Origin: Blasia pusilla | Taxonomy: Eukaryota > Marchantiophyta > Marchantiopsida > Blasiales | Length of the DNA stretch: 64,000 bases | Assembly: GCA_050084515.1 (NCBI GenBank) | Contig: CM114273.1 | Coordinates: forward strand, 19,778,001 to 19,842,000 | Direction: 5' to 3' | Shown: positions 43,001-59,290 of the stretch, piece after piece | Numbering within the stretch: the stretch's first letter is position 1 | How the letters are laid out: each line of letters starts with the position of its first letter | The notes under the pieces: generated by a model | The model's database searches: none | What the model was told of the DNA's origin: nothing | The model's input: the letters and a program-made list of their open reading frames with translations, nothing else | Translations under genes and position numbers: made by a program

Positions 43001-45263
43001 ATCTTAAATGATACGATCAATAATATTCATTAATGCACTTAGAGAGTATAAAATGGAAACATTTCCCCATTATTATATTGAGATCCATGTGGATTTCAAT
43101 ATTATGATGCAAGAATTCATATTTTCATCTAAATTCTCTTTTAGTGTTAATCTCCAAGCTTTGAAACTCTTAAATAGGAGTCATGTAAGAATGTGTACTA
43201 CTATCATTGTTATAGATAATTTAGAGATGTAAAACTTTTAATGGTTGTTAGAGTATCTTCTTTTCAAATACCAATATTTGTTCAGCTTGTTCTTATTAGA
43301 TTTGTAGTTGTGTCCTTAAGATCCATATATAAATATAAACATAAATATGTGAATTTTAAAATTCTTATTTTAGGATAATTTTGTTGTAGAATTCTCAATG
43401 TACGAAATGTCTATGCATCCTATGGGCCATTATACTAGTCTTCTTGAAAATAAAACATTAGTATGATAAAGTGTAGGTCATTAAAAACCCAAATTGTTTA
43501 ATGCCTATTTTTTATGTCATTAAAAATCCACATATATTTTTATGGGATCGTATAACTTGAGAAGAGCTTTCACATATTATTTCTTAAGAGGGAAATTAGA
43601 GTTCCTCGATGCTTATTTCCTAACTCACATGATATTGGTTATCCATGTTCCTAGCACATGATCTACTAATTAATCATTATGGTTAAAATTTTGTTCCAAA
43701 AGTATCGATATTTAATTTTTAAATTTCGTTTGGTTAACATTTTGTTCATGTACTTCAGTTCTTGAAAAGTGGTATACATGTCCTTACATGGAATGAAATA
43801 TAGTATGGTGGCTTAAAGGAATCGTTCCAAAATATTGCGATAAATAGGAGTCCAATCCCATGACATCCTGATTGAGCTTCATTTAGAACTTTGCCCTACT
43901 ATAAGCGAGGGATGAAGTCAAAGAGAAATCTCTTTAAACTGGAGATTGTTCAAGAGGAGGGTAGACAAGTAAGGATTGGCATCCCGACGATTTGTGCCAT
44001 ACTTTTTGACGGTGCAAACTTTTTTCGGAGTCCTATTTGTCGCTTCAATCTTGCACTATTAGATCATATCCGAGACAATCCAGGAAGACGACACGACTTT
44101 CGTACCCATGGGGCCACCTCCTTAGGATGAAAAATCTATTCTACAATGTGCGACCCCATATGCATAATACGACACAATAGTAATAGTAAGCTAATACGAC
44201 AAAATAGCAACATGCTTCGATTCTTCCCATAGGTCCTCTTAGATGGAATAAGAAATTTTTGTTTAATTAGTAATTTATATTAGAATGAATGATCTTCAGT
44301 ATGTATAATAAGTAATAATAAAATAAATAAATTCCTTCACTCATACTCAGGAAGGGAAAATAAATTTTAATGGAGGAGTAGATATTTTCTAAATTTTAAG
44401 TGAGGACTGGAATTTCTTAGAAGAGAAGAATATCTTCTAAGATTTAAGAAAATAAAGATTATAGTTAAACTTTGAAATGAAAAATAAAATTCTTTAAAAA
44501 AAGTCATATTAATTCATCTTCCATGTTTTGGGAAAATAAAATGAATTTTAATGAAAAAATAAATGATTTAGTTAATTAAAATTAATTTTTCATTTAATTA
44601 GTGGATGTTATTTTGGTAGGAAGAATGTAAAGGGAAGAGTAGAAATTGGAGGAATTCACTTGAGGGGCCCCTTAATGAACTAATGTAACCTTGGCGGCCC
44701 CTTGGAAATATTTTGACTTGTGGAAATGGTTCAATTTTTTTATAGAGGATTGAAATTATTTAAGAGAAGTGGGTATTACTTTAAAAATGGAATTCTGTCC
44801 CTCGTTTAAGATTTAAAAAATGAGAGTTATAAAATTTTTTTAAAGAAAAAAGACTTTTACATGATTATAAAATTCATTTTCTTATAAATTCTAAGCATGC
44901 TTATTAAAAAGTCAATTTCGTGCGCAAGCACGATTTTCTAACTGGTACTTGGTAATCAATTCGGAGAGCCATAGAGCCCCATCCCATATGTAGGTGCTTC
45001 CTCTCGCTAATTTGCTCAACAAATCCGCATACGACCAAACTTTCGAAATATGTCAAAACTAGATAGGATCATAACTGTCATGCACTGTCCTGTAACATAG
45101 GCCCCGATTATGTACACACATATGCGCCGTGTTAGTAATAAAATTGCCATGTGTCGAAAATTCATATACTAAAAAAGACACGTGTTTACCTTATTCATTA
45201 TATAATATATATAGTAAACAAGAATTTACAAGTTAAAAAAAAACAAATCGTCGCCAAAATCTA
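40041..45263. other. AT-rich gene-poor region with a possible retroelement trace
   Basis: A short frame near 40283-40320 reads WKAFPFGLKN, the RT block that precedes the active site in Ty3/gypsy elements, but no neighbouring block could be followed with confidence. The rest to 45263 is AT-rich and shows no gene, LTR pair or tandem array I can support. Confidence 0.35.
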
Positions 45264-45325
45264 ATGTGGGAGCTGAGACCCTATCTCATATTAGAGATCG
45301 TGTCCGTCCATCGCACTTCCCCGAA

Positions 45326-45461
45326 CGGCTCACCCAATGGGACGGGGCCTTTCGTCCTCTCCTTCCCTCGAGGAAAGGAAAGAAAGGAAGAGACGGCTCA
45401 CCCAATGGGACGGGGCCTTTCGTCCTCTCCTTCCCTCGAGGAAAGGAAAGAAAGGAAGAGA
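45326..45461. repeat. Perfect 68-bp tandem duplication
   Basis: The unit beginning CGGCTCACCCAATGGGACGG occurs at 45326-45393 and again at 45394-45461 with no difference that I can see. This indicates a recent duplication. Confidence 0.9.
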
Positions 45462-45469
45462 AAAAGTAG

Positions 45470-48400
45470 AGTCGAGGGTCCGGTACATCGGAATCCTTTT
45501 AGGCACATGCTGTAAACAAAAGGTGGACGATGCTCGCGAGCCATAGCTGTGATTAGACAACTGACCAATCAACGAATGACGGAACGACGGCTCCGTCCGT
45601 CCATCCGTCCATATATCCCACCGGTGGAGTTCTTATGGGATGAGAACATCGTGGATGGGTGCCTCCTTATTTTTGGGAGGGGTCAGAAACTTCCTGGTCA
45701 AAGGATGCTTCAAATAGCAATTATGAGAGGTAGCGTCTCTATTTTTTCACCCGAAGGCATCGTGACCTGTCCTTGTTCTTCGGTGCTCCACGGACGCACC
45801 CAAAGGAACGGAAGAAACAGTGGGAGTTCCCAGATGGAGATTTTAATTATCGAATATTAAATACGGGGAAAAAGAAAACGGAAGAGGTTCGAATCCTTCG
45901 AGTCGTTGTACGAGACGCAGAGGTGGACCGTGGACTTGAAAAAAAATGAATAAAAAATTAGATTAGAAGAAATTATACACAACGGGAGCCACGGGAAACA
46001 GTCGAGCCACGCCGAATGAGATATGCTACCTGCAGTTTAGGGGTGGGCTAACTGCCGCTTATTAGTTAGTTAGCGTTGGTTAAGCTCAACTCGCCGAGGG
46101 AGTAATGTAGCAGCAGTCCAGCGAGTGAGCGACACCTCCGATACGGATGGCCGTCACACGTCGACTTGTTCGTTAGAGTGACATGGCCGACGGGCAGCTC
46201 GAAACGCTGGGAGTAGTCCCGCTGCAGTGTCGTCGGGTGGCGCCAGGCAACCAGCCACAGCCGAGACAGTGCGGACTTGCGCCCGGGACAAGGTCCGACC
46301 CAGAGAGTCGTCGCCCGTTGGCCGCCCAGTTCTAGAAGGGCGGTAAAGTACTAAAGTTGCGGGTTTCACCTTAATATTCTCCGGGGAAGGATATTATTCG
46401 TCGGTCCACAGATCCGGTTAGCAGGTGATTAGACAGCTGATCACCGAAGCACGGGCCTGTCACGGGCCGCACGCAGAAGTGGCGCTGCAGCTCGTTTCCG
46501 CGGGTCAAGGGTAGATTAGCAGATTACTACTGTTCGGCGTTCACGAGAGAGGATTAGCAGGCAATTAAGCGATTGATTACGGAGGCGCGGGTAGACCACG
46601 GGTGCTCCGGATTTGGTGGCGGGGTGCTGCAGCAGCACCAGCAGCGAGGCATAGCTTGCTCGGTGTTGTTTGAGCAGCAGGAAGAGCGTCCTGCACCTCT
46701 GCCACTGCAGAGATCTGTTTGTGTTTACGTTGCGGTGGCAGGCGATCACTCGAGCTCCGGCATCAGGAAGGGCAGAACATCTGAAGAAACGGACATCAGA
46801 GCAGAGAAGCAGGTGGAGGCAGCGCTGTGAGGAAGCAGTGCTATCTACGCACGGACCATCGCGGTGCGGAAAGTGAGTGATCCTGTCTTAGACAAACAAA
46901 GAGTTGAAGCAGAAATTGCAGTGTAGGGAACAGATAAGCGAGTTTGTTAAGGTGTCGGACAACTTTCGGATTGCGTGCTATAAAGGAGCGAGTGAGTAAT
47001 CTTATGGCAGGAATAAGAGCGTGACCTGAAATTTGCGCCGGAGAGCAGGTAAGTGAAGTTGTAGTGGTGTAAGAACTTGAGCCTGGCGCTCCCAGTGAAT
47101 CGAGTGAATGATCATTTACTAGACGCATGGTGAAACAGAAATTGCGACTGTGAGAGGTTAGTGGGGACGTCGGGGTTAAAACGACTTGCGGCCCTGTCGC
47201 GATGACTTGATGGCAGAATTTTGTAGCTTGTTATTCGTTGAAGAGAAACGCGTGCACCTGAAGCAAGCAGTCGCCTCGCGCTTGGAGTTTCGTGAGGAGC
47301 TTTTGTACGGTGAGTGCAATAGATTGTGAGGAGGTCGACGAGTTACAGAAACGGAGGACAAGTGACCGTCATTGAGGTCTTCGGTAGCGTACTATGAGTT
47401 ATAGAAAGATGTTCCAAGAAGACGGATCAGGAAGGGAAATTAGGGAGGCCTAGTGACAGAGAGCAGGTTTATGCGGTAAATCGCCACGCTGAAATCAGAT
47501 TTCAGTTTGTGTGAGTGTTTGAGAAGCTCTTCCGCGGCTTCTGGATATGGATTAAGATATCTTGACTGACTTTTTTTTAAAGAATACGAAGTGAGGATCG
47601 TACGCCAGCTTCTCATCTGCAGTAGTCGGTTGTAGGTTTGCGCGAAGGAGAGCTTTGGGTTGACGAGGAATTGGTGGAGTGTACGTGGATAGTCCGGCCT
47701 TGTCGCTATCTAGAAGGTAAACTTCCAACGCTTTAAAGGGTTGCTTCATGGGCTACTTTGCTGTAATTTCACAGGGAAGGTCTTGATTAGCTGAGTTCTG
47801 ACCTTTCGGTGCCGACTAGTTCGGTGAAGCCGCGTCAAGAGTGTATTAGGGCATAGTCGGGTTTGCCTCTCCCGCGCGTCGCCGACTTCCGGCTTCTCCG
47901 TTGAGCGGGGAATGCACTTGTAGTACAGTCGAGGAGAATGGGAGTTCTGAGGGACGCAGGGAGTTCTGAGGTGCACCATTCTCCGGTCAACAGCTTTGGG
48001 ACCTTAAGTGAGGAGATTGTCGACGAGATTCGAGTCTATCCCCCGCAATGATTCGGCAATTACTGCATCACAGGAGGACACAGACTGTCGAGCTCTAGAG
48101 TCAATGGTTGCATTGACTTTTGGACACTCGTTGCATGTATCATAGTGATCGATAGATTTGGCAGTTGCCTAGCAGCTTACACATTCTGCAAAATTTCCAG
48201 TAGAACTTGGGAATGGTGAATATGAGACTGGGATTAAGAGGTTCACTCTGTTCTTAGGCGATTGTCTTGAGTTATTTCGGGCAGGCGCCCCATTCCTGTA
48301 GACCACCCGGGCGCCATCTCTTTGAGCCGTTTGGTCTCAGCAACTCGCTGCAGTGATTGGTTGTGATGTGCCCCTAATTTGGATCTGGCTTTATCCTTAG

Positions 48401-48625
48401 AGAAACTAGTGCGGAGTGTGCGGAGGTGGTTGGATTCCATCGTCAGAATGTGCAGGTCTCATCATTTCGCTGATCCAGCGACATGCAGGTTTTTTCAGGT
48501 TTTTTCAGGTCGATCTTCTAGTATTGCATCACGTTCAACTTACTCTGTTCTCCAAGTGATGGACAAAGGGAGGCGCTGAAATCCAGCCGTAATTACAGAC
48601 TTTTGTGTTCGCGTTGGGGGTAGAA
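45470..48625. other. Upstream region of the Pti1-like kinase gene
   Basis: Composition rises in G and C from about 46000. No coding frame with a recognised domain is present. Several GTGAGT and GTAAGT donor-like sites (for example near 46870, 46990 and 47050) would allow 5' untranslated exons, but none can be chosen. A loosely repeated phrase TTAGCAGGTGATTAGAC / TTAGCAGGCAATTAAGC lies at about 46418 and 46553. Confidence 0.4.
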
Positions 48626-51377
48626 ATGGCATGGTGTTGTTGCTGCGAGGAGGAGAGGATACCAAAGCCCTCTGATGGTCCTAACTATCACCCTAATGGA
48701 CTCATGCACGGTGGTACGTCGTGTTCTTTGTACCTTCTGAAGTAGTACTTTGATGAAGTGTTTTTGCATGTCTGGAAAGATTCGGGTCCTGGATCCATCA
48801 AGACATCTTATCAGTTTTTGTCAGATGTTGCATGCAAGCTCACGTGACATGATTCCTTTATACCCAGCTTTGTCTGTAAAAATCATGACTGGCTGATGCA
48901 AGTTCCTTAGCCTTGGCAAACCTTATACTTCTGGGGCAGCTATTAAGTACTGTAGTTGATGACCCTGCTATTCCCATGGCATGTGCCTTTCTGAAGTAAT
49001 GCTGGTTTCTGTGAAGATCGCCCTGGAGGTATGAAACCTTCAGAAAACCAGGCACCAAGACCCAATGGTCAGCAACCAAAATTGCAACCTATTTCTGCAC
49101 CAGCACTCTCTATTGAAGAACTGAAAGAGACAACCGACAACTTTGGGCCCAAAGCATTAATTGGAGAAGGATCATATGGCAGAGTGTACTTTGCACAATT
49201 TCCAGATGGTAGACAAGCAGCTATCAAGAAGCTGGACGCAAGTTCCCAGCTTGACAATGAATTTCTTACACAGGTGTGTAAGAATTGCTAGCTAACTGAA
49301 TTCAATGAAGTTGTAAGCCATCTTTCTGTGACATGAATGATTATGTGAGTATATCTTTTGCTGATCTACACAGGCACAGGGCTGTCACACCCTAAAGCGT
49401 GCCTGTGGTTGGGAAGAGTAGAGCCTTCCCACGAGTTAGTCTTCCTCCTAAGGAATTGTGAAGCTTTGGAGAGTGACCATTTGGAAGAAAAGTCTCACAT
49501 TCTGTTCTGGTCGATGGTTTGTGTAGCTCTTTTGCTAGAACTATGAGCAGTGTGTGTTTATCTAGCTTAGTGATGGATACCTTGTGGCTATGGATGCAGG
49601 TTTCCATGGTGTCAAGGCTAAAAAACGAGAATGTGGTAGAACTCATTGGATATTGTTTGGATGGCAATCAACGAGTGTTGGCTTATGAATTTGCCACCAT
49701 GGGTTCTCTTCACGACATCCTGCATGGTTAGTGGAGTTGCTAAGTTCTCAACACGCAAAGTCTGGATTGCTCTTGTTTCCCTCTTCGACATCACTTCAGA
49801 GTTCTGTTTTCTGCTTTCCACTAAGAGCATTATCATCCGTGAGCCGCATTTGTCAGGCACTAAAACTTTTATCTTCACTAGAGGGTATTTGGTAGTTTTC
49901 ACAGATAGGTCTTTGGACTTTCTTTGTTACTTGTACAGTAAATTCTTGATGGACTGGACTAAGTTCTTGATTGATTTAGCATGTTCTGAATTCCAAGGTT
50001 GAACAATTGCAGGAAGGAAAGGAGTGAAAGGTGCACAGCCAGGGCCAGTGCTAGATTGGATACAGCGAGTGAAAATTGCTGTTGGGTCGGCAAGGGGCTT
50101 GGAGTACCTTCACGAGAAAGCCCAGCCAGCAATTATACACAGAGATATAAAGTCTAGTAATGTTCTACTGTTTGATGACTATACTGCGAAAATTGCAGAT
50201 TTCAATCTCTCTAATCAAGCTCCAGACATGGCCGCTCGCCTTCACTCTACTAGAGTACTTGGGACCTTTGGGTATCATGCGCCAGAGTAAGTTTTCATTA
50301 CATAATGGGACCCTCTCTTTGACGAAGTTCCTTGCAATTGAAGAAATATTCAATTTGAAACTGAATAGATGTTCTGAGCTGCAGGTGTAAATTCAAAGTA
50401 CCCACGTTAAATTCTTCCTTCCAAGATAGTGCTGAATTAATCGTACAGGAGGTTGGGTGTGTCTAACATATTTGTACTACATGCAGGTATGCCATGACTG
50501 GACAGTTGACCCAAAAGAGCGATGTCTACAGTTTTGGCGTGGTTCTGTTGGAGCTGCTTACCGGGAGAAAGCCAGTTGATCACACGATGCCCCGGGGGCA
50601 ACAAAGTTTGGTAGCTTGGGTGAGCATTTTTCTTCCACTGTTGAGTTCTAATCAATTCTCCATGAGTGATGTTTCAGGAAAGTGCGACATTGCATTTGAG
50701 ATACGTTACCAGCTCATCAACAAGTTCATCAAAGTGCCTACTTTTAATGTTTGGTGAAGGATCTATTTGTAGTATTGCATTTGGTATCGGTGACATTGCA
50801 AATTCATTTTGAGGAGGTGCTTGTATATCTGACCTGAATAATTTGAGAAGTTTCTACTCAAGTAGTGTTTCTGGTGAGTGCCAACGGCTTTCTCAGTGTG
50901 CCTTGCCATTTTCCCAAATTTCAGTCAACTCCAAGGCTAAGTGAAGACAAAGTTAAACAGTGTGTAGACCCAAAACTGAAGGGAGATTATCCACCAAAAG
51001 CTGTGGCGAAGGTATGCTGGTTGATGGTTTGCATAGGCCATGTTTACAACTGTAGTTGAGTTCATTGATGGGTTGGTAGCACTATTTTCACACCTGCTAA
51101 TACCCTCCAGTTTACTTCAGATTTCTAAAGTTTTGCGAGCGATGGTACTTTTATATGAACAGCATCTGATTGTGCAGTGCTTGTCCTGACTACAAGAAGT
51201 GTGGTGAAATTTGACAAATGTTGCTTTTGAAATATGTAGATGGCAGCAGTAGCAGCTCTTTGTGTGCAATATGAGGCAGATTTCCGTCCAAATATGAGCA
51301 TTGTGGTGAAGGCCCTTCAACCTCTTCTGACAACTAGGACGGCTGCACCTGCTGCAGGATCTCCTGCCAGAGAGTGA
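48626..51377 (+). CDS. Pti1-like serine/threonine protein kinase (receptor-like cytoplasmic kinase), 7 exons
   Basis: Exons are 48626-48713, 49029-49273, 49600-49726, 50013-50286, 50487-50619, 50925-51011 and 51240-51377. All introns are GT-AG and phases agree, giving 363 residues, normal for the Pti1 family. The protein starts [10 protein letters not shown]; the Cys cluster is a likely S-acylation site for membrane attachment. The kinase domain runs from about residue 70: glycine loop GEGSYG (75-80), catalytic Lys96 in AIKK, alpha-C Glu107, gatekeeper region [12 protein letters not shown] (196-203) and the metal-binding Asp216 in ADFN. The activation segment is [34 protein letters not shown] and the [19 protein letters not shown] tail are hallmarks of Pti1 kinases, which act downstream of Pto/OXI1-type kinases in defence and oxidative signalling. 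The DFG position reads D-F-N. The ATG context (AGAAATGG) is favourable. No stop or frameshift is present. Confidence 0.93.
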
Positions 51378-55275
<3,898 letters not shown>

Positions 55276-55360
55276 TTGAGTTCAAGATTAGTTGATGGAA
55301 GATTTAAATTTGAGTCGTGGAGGTGACGAAACTTTTAAGTCATTTTAAAGAGTCTTCCAT

Positions 55361-56220
55361 GTGGTTTTAGAAATTTTGGATGGCTAATAGTTAGAAAGAT
55401 GCCAAAGGCTAGTTTTGAACATCTTGTAGATAGTTTTAAAATATTTCCAATGCATTATCATGACTATTCGGATAGATCGGTGGGATCTAGTAGAGCGTCT
55501 GCACAAGTAGTGTAGGACATGCCTAGGAGGTCGAGGATGATGTGTTGAGGCCCCGGAAAACCTGAGAGAGCAAGTTTTCCCTTCGTTTTGGCTCATTTGG
55601 AGCCATAGAGAGAAACTTACTATTTTGGGTAAGTTTCCATGTTAGGGATACTTGAATTTCCAATTTGGGAAGTGGCCCTTGACCCGCTATAGCAGGTCAA
55701 GAGCCAAGGAGGTGACCTGCGAGCATAGGGTATCGTTGAGAGGGCTTGGGAGAGGGCAGGTGATATACCTCCAAGAGAGAGAGCTTGAGAGCTCATTCTC
55801 TCTTTGTTGAACCTCTTGGCATGAGGCGGCGGAGCTATGGTCTTGCTTGGCTTGTGAGTGTAACCCAAGCTTCTCATTACGAGAGTGGGTTTGGTTTGAC
55901 ATGAGAGAGAGTGCACACCTTTGAGAGCTATGGTGTGAGATGGTGTAGAGAGAGATTGGATCTTACTTTACAATGAGAGAATGAGAGAGTGAGAGAGCTT
56001 CATGGGGGAGCTCACTGGTCACTCGCTATTTTTTCAGGTTGGGGACCATGTTCCCCATTCAGCGACTCATGGGAGTGCTCACCGGAGCAAGGGTTGCTTT
56101 GATTATTCTTTGCATTTGCCGATTTTTCGTGTAGAAGAGTGGCGCACGGAAGCGCTGCCCAAAATCTGATAGGGATTGATCATGGGGGTGGATTTCCCCA
56201 TGCCGGTGCTCTTGAGAGCA
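55361..56220 (+). repeat. 5' LTR of element 3
   Basis: The segment from 55461 aligns with the LTR of element 2 and the solo LTR at 37134. Weaker similarity (TTTTGGATGG..AATAGTTAG) extends upstream to a TG near 55361, matching the polypurine-adjacent start in element 2. The 3' end is placed after CCGGTGCTCTTGAGAGCA. No convincing primer binding site follows. The GGAAGCG(C/T)TGCC phrase of the LTR recurs just beyond it, near 56283. Confidence 0.7.
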
Positions 56221-57625
56221 CCATGTAGCTTGTTGATTTGTATTTTTATAGGTTTTACATTTTTGTTGGGAGAAATCAGCGCGGAAGCGTTGCCAAATTT
56301 TGTGTAGGAGAAAGAGACATTGGGCCTTACTACAATCCCCGTCAGTTTTTACTAGAATTTTTTATTCTAAATCTTTTTTAATATTGTCGTAGATCATGAA
56401 ACTATGCACGCTGTGCAACAAACAATGCATAATTTGGAGTTGCGAGCAAAAAGTTATGGTAAATCTTGCAAAACTACCATTGCTAGGCAATTTTTAGGGT
56501 TACATTGTTAAAACCCTAAACTAGCCGCCATGCCGGCGGCGGCCATCGCCGTCAACGGTCCACCGTCCCTATCACCGGTTGGCTGTCACCATCAATGGTC
56601 AATCGTCATCGTCAATGGTCCACCATCCGTTGTCCACCCTTTGGTTGCCATTGTCGCCATTACGGAGTGCCAATAATGCGCATCTTTTAGAAACTTCATA
56701 AAAATGATGAATTATCATAAAAAAGAAGAAGTCGGAGTGTCTTCCACGACGTTCGTTGATTCTCTGACTTGCGTCCCCACCACGTACTTTGTTTTGGCCA
56801 CCACCGTCATCGCAATTTTGACATCAACCAATGATGGCAGATGACTTCCGGTTATGGTGTTTGAGTTTTGATTTCATGCTGCTATGTTGTGATTGGTGGG
56901 TGCTCGATGACGATCGGGTACCGTTCCGTGACGCCCGTAGCCGCAACGCGCCGCCGATTGCTGCGCAGTGCCGCTCGTGGCCGCACCGTACCGTCTCGAT
57001 CGTGGAACCGCTCCTTCACTAAGGAGCAGAGCATGTGAATTTTTGATTGAGGAGGGTATGCCGCCGAGTGCCGCACCCCATTTTCGAGTGCCGTGCTGTT
57101 TGTAGCCGTTCCGTGTCGCCAGTGCCACACCGAACCGCTTGACTTGCACCGCACATCAAGGAGGTTGAGCAATGTCAGTACGAGAGGAGGATGACTTGCT
57201 GATTGGAGGAGTTGTCTTCACGATCGAGTTGGAGTCGAGATTTGCAGTTGCCGAAGAGCGACATCGACATTATTGTCAGGTTACCCATTTTGGTCTCTTA
57301 CCCTGCACGTGTGAGGGATTTCCGAATATTGGGAAGTTATTTGGGATATTGGGTTTCATGTTGATGCTATGAGCATCAATGATGTATGGGTTTAGGGGAC
57401 ATAGACGTGTGTGGAATGTCAAGAGTTGAGGATGTCAAGAGTTGAGGATGTCAAGAGTTGAGGATGGTTTGTCGATGAGACGATAGATCAGTGATTTGCC
57501 GCACCACGTTGCTTGTTGCCGCACAACACACGTCTTAGTGAGAGAGGGTAGATTGAATGCCACATATTTAGTTTGAGTGATTGAGGGATTATTCGCAAGA
57601 TTGAGAGTGATCGTGTGAGAGGGGC
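56221..57625 (+). other. Leader of element 3
   Basis: It has no coding domain. A GC-rich middle (56520-57170) repeats CCGCC, GCCGCACC and CAATGGTC-type words. A 16-bp unit GATGTCAAGAGTTGAG is repeated three times at 57415-57462. Part of it (about 57370-57625) resembles 31365-31650 before the gag of element 4. Confidence 0.55.
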
Positions 57626-59290
57626 ATGAGGGCCATCACAACGTCCTTTCAGGATTTTGAGAGGCGAGGTAGTGGACTTGAGAGTAGCTCTGGAGGGTTT
57701 ACGCGGAGTGGTGCGAGGTTTCGAGGGTCTCCACATGAGAGACCACCTGGATCCCCTTCTGTGTCATCTTCAGACAAGGGGGAGTGTATAGAGGAGTGTG
57801 TTAGTGATCCAACGTACATATTGAGTGGTCCTACCAGTTGGGCGTACGAGATGGACGATTGGGGTAGAGGACCGCGTAGATTTTCGGGTGTTGTAGGCAC
57901 TATAGAGCTACACGACTTCATTGCGGAGTTTAGGAGTTGGTGTGACTCACAACGGGCTAGGAACTCTAGAGAGTTTAACCCGTTTACAACATGGAATGGT
58001 ATGTTCTAGCATTTAGAGGGGGCGCCCATGGACAATTACCATGAGTTCTCCGACATATATGCCCAGGAGATTGAGGCATGGCGACTCTACTATGACCCAC
58101 ACTATGTGTCATGGACGGAGCCGTTCCTATATGAGGAGGAGGAGTCAGGAGAGGCTACTTCCTCTTCCACTAGTGACGTTTTAGGAGGGGTCACTCGCAC
58201 TGGAGCAGTTGCACGGTCTAGTCGAGTTCGTCCCAAGTTCAACCTTGTGGTTGAGTTCTTTGCTGAGTTGAGGGCAAGCTACCAAGGGGTACGGACGGAG
58301 AAGTTGCGGAGCATCCACAACTTCCAGAGGCGCCCGGGTGAGAGTTTGCATGAGGCTTACACTTTCTTGCGCCGGTTGATCAACGTCACTCAGGGGATGA
58401 CAGAGGCTTAGGCTATCCAGTCATGGTACGCGATGCTGGACCGGACCCTGCAGACACGGGTACGGGAAGGGGTGCTTCTTATGAACACGTACCCTATGTT
58501 AAGAGATGTTTTTAGGACAGCCAAGAACATTGAGCCCAACATGGCGGAGGAGAGCGTAGCCACCATGGGTTCTGGGCGAGAGCAGTCACGATTGTCTGCA
58601 GCACCTGTGCACAAATGTGAACTCCGAGATAGATCGACTGTGGCACCATGAGCTCAGAGAGGATACCGCAAGGCTGTGCCACAAAGACCTTGGCGTTCAT
58701 ATGCAGCTCAGCAGCAGCCGCCTACTATTACTTGTTGGTCATGTGGTGGAGCCCATCATCAACACGATTGCACTCGTCAGGGTGACGGATGTGTGCCTCA
58801 ACATGGAGGAAGAGAAGGTGCTGCACCAGGAGGTTATCAGTGTGACTATTGTCAGAAGTATGGTCATACACGTGCCATGTGTTTCAATTTACATCCTGAG
58901 TTATGTCCGGACCGAGGGCCAGAGAAGGCACCGGAGCAATTAGCCGGTCCCAGTGGGCCTAGAGATCGTGCACCAGGTGGTCCCGTTGGGGGACGAGGAG
59001 ATAGAGTTGCCCGACAGGGTGGTGGAGCTATCCGTGGAGGAGGTAGAGTACCACCACCTAGATGTGTCGAGGGAGACGTCGGGTCTGAGGCTGGGATGGC
59101 TGCTCAGATACAGCAGCTACAAGAGCAGATTTCTGCTATGGCATTGAGGTTACCCGATGCCGGATCCGTGGCATCGACATCATATGGAGCAGCCAGAGAC
59201 ATGGAGGATCGTGGTTGGATGTGCGGGGTTGCCCAAATGGAGGCCACCATAGTTATGACGCGTGGAGTAGCCGTAGAGTGGGATCCATAG
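57626..59290 (+). pseudogene. gag pseudogene of element 3
   Basis: The start is the ATG at 57626 (MRAITTSFQDFERR). Blocks include GGFTRSGARFRGSP, ELHDFIAEFRSWCDS, PMDNYHEF, EIEAWRLYYDPHYVSW and YQGVRTEKLRSIHNFQRR. Zinc knuckle 1 is CWSCGGAHHQHDC near 58734 and knuckle 2 CDYCQKYGHTRAMC near 58840. A Gly/Arg-rich tail follows, then a short coiled-coil-like QIQQLQEQI. TAG stops at 58008-58010, 58409-58411 and 59288-59290 plus a frameshift near 58650 break it. At two of the stops (58409 and 59288) element 2 keeps CAG at the aligned codon. Confidence 0.85.
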
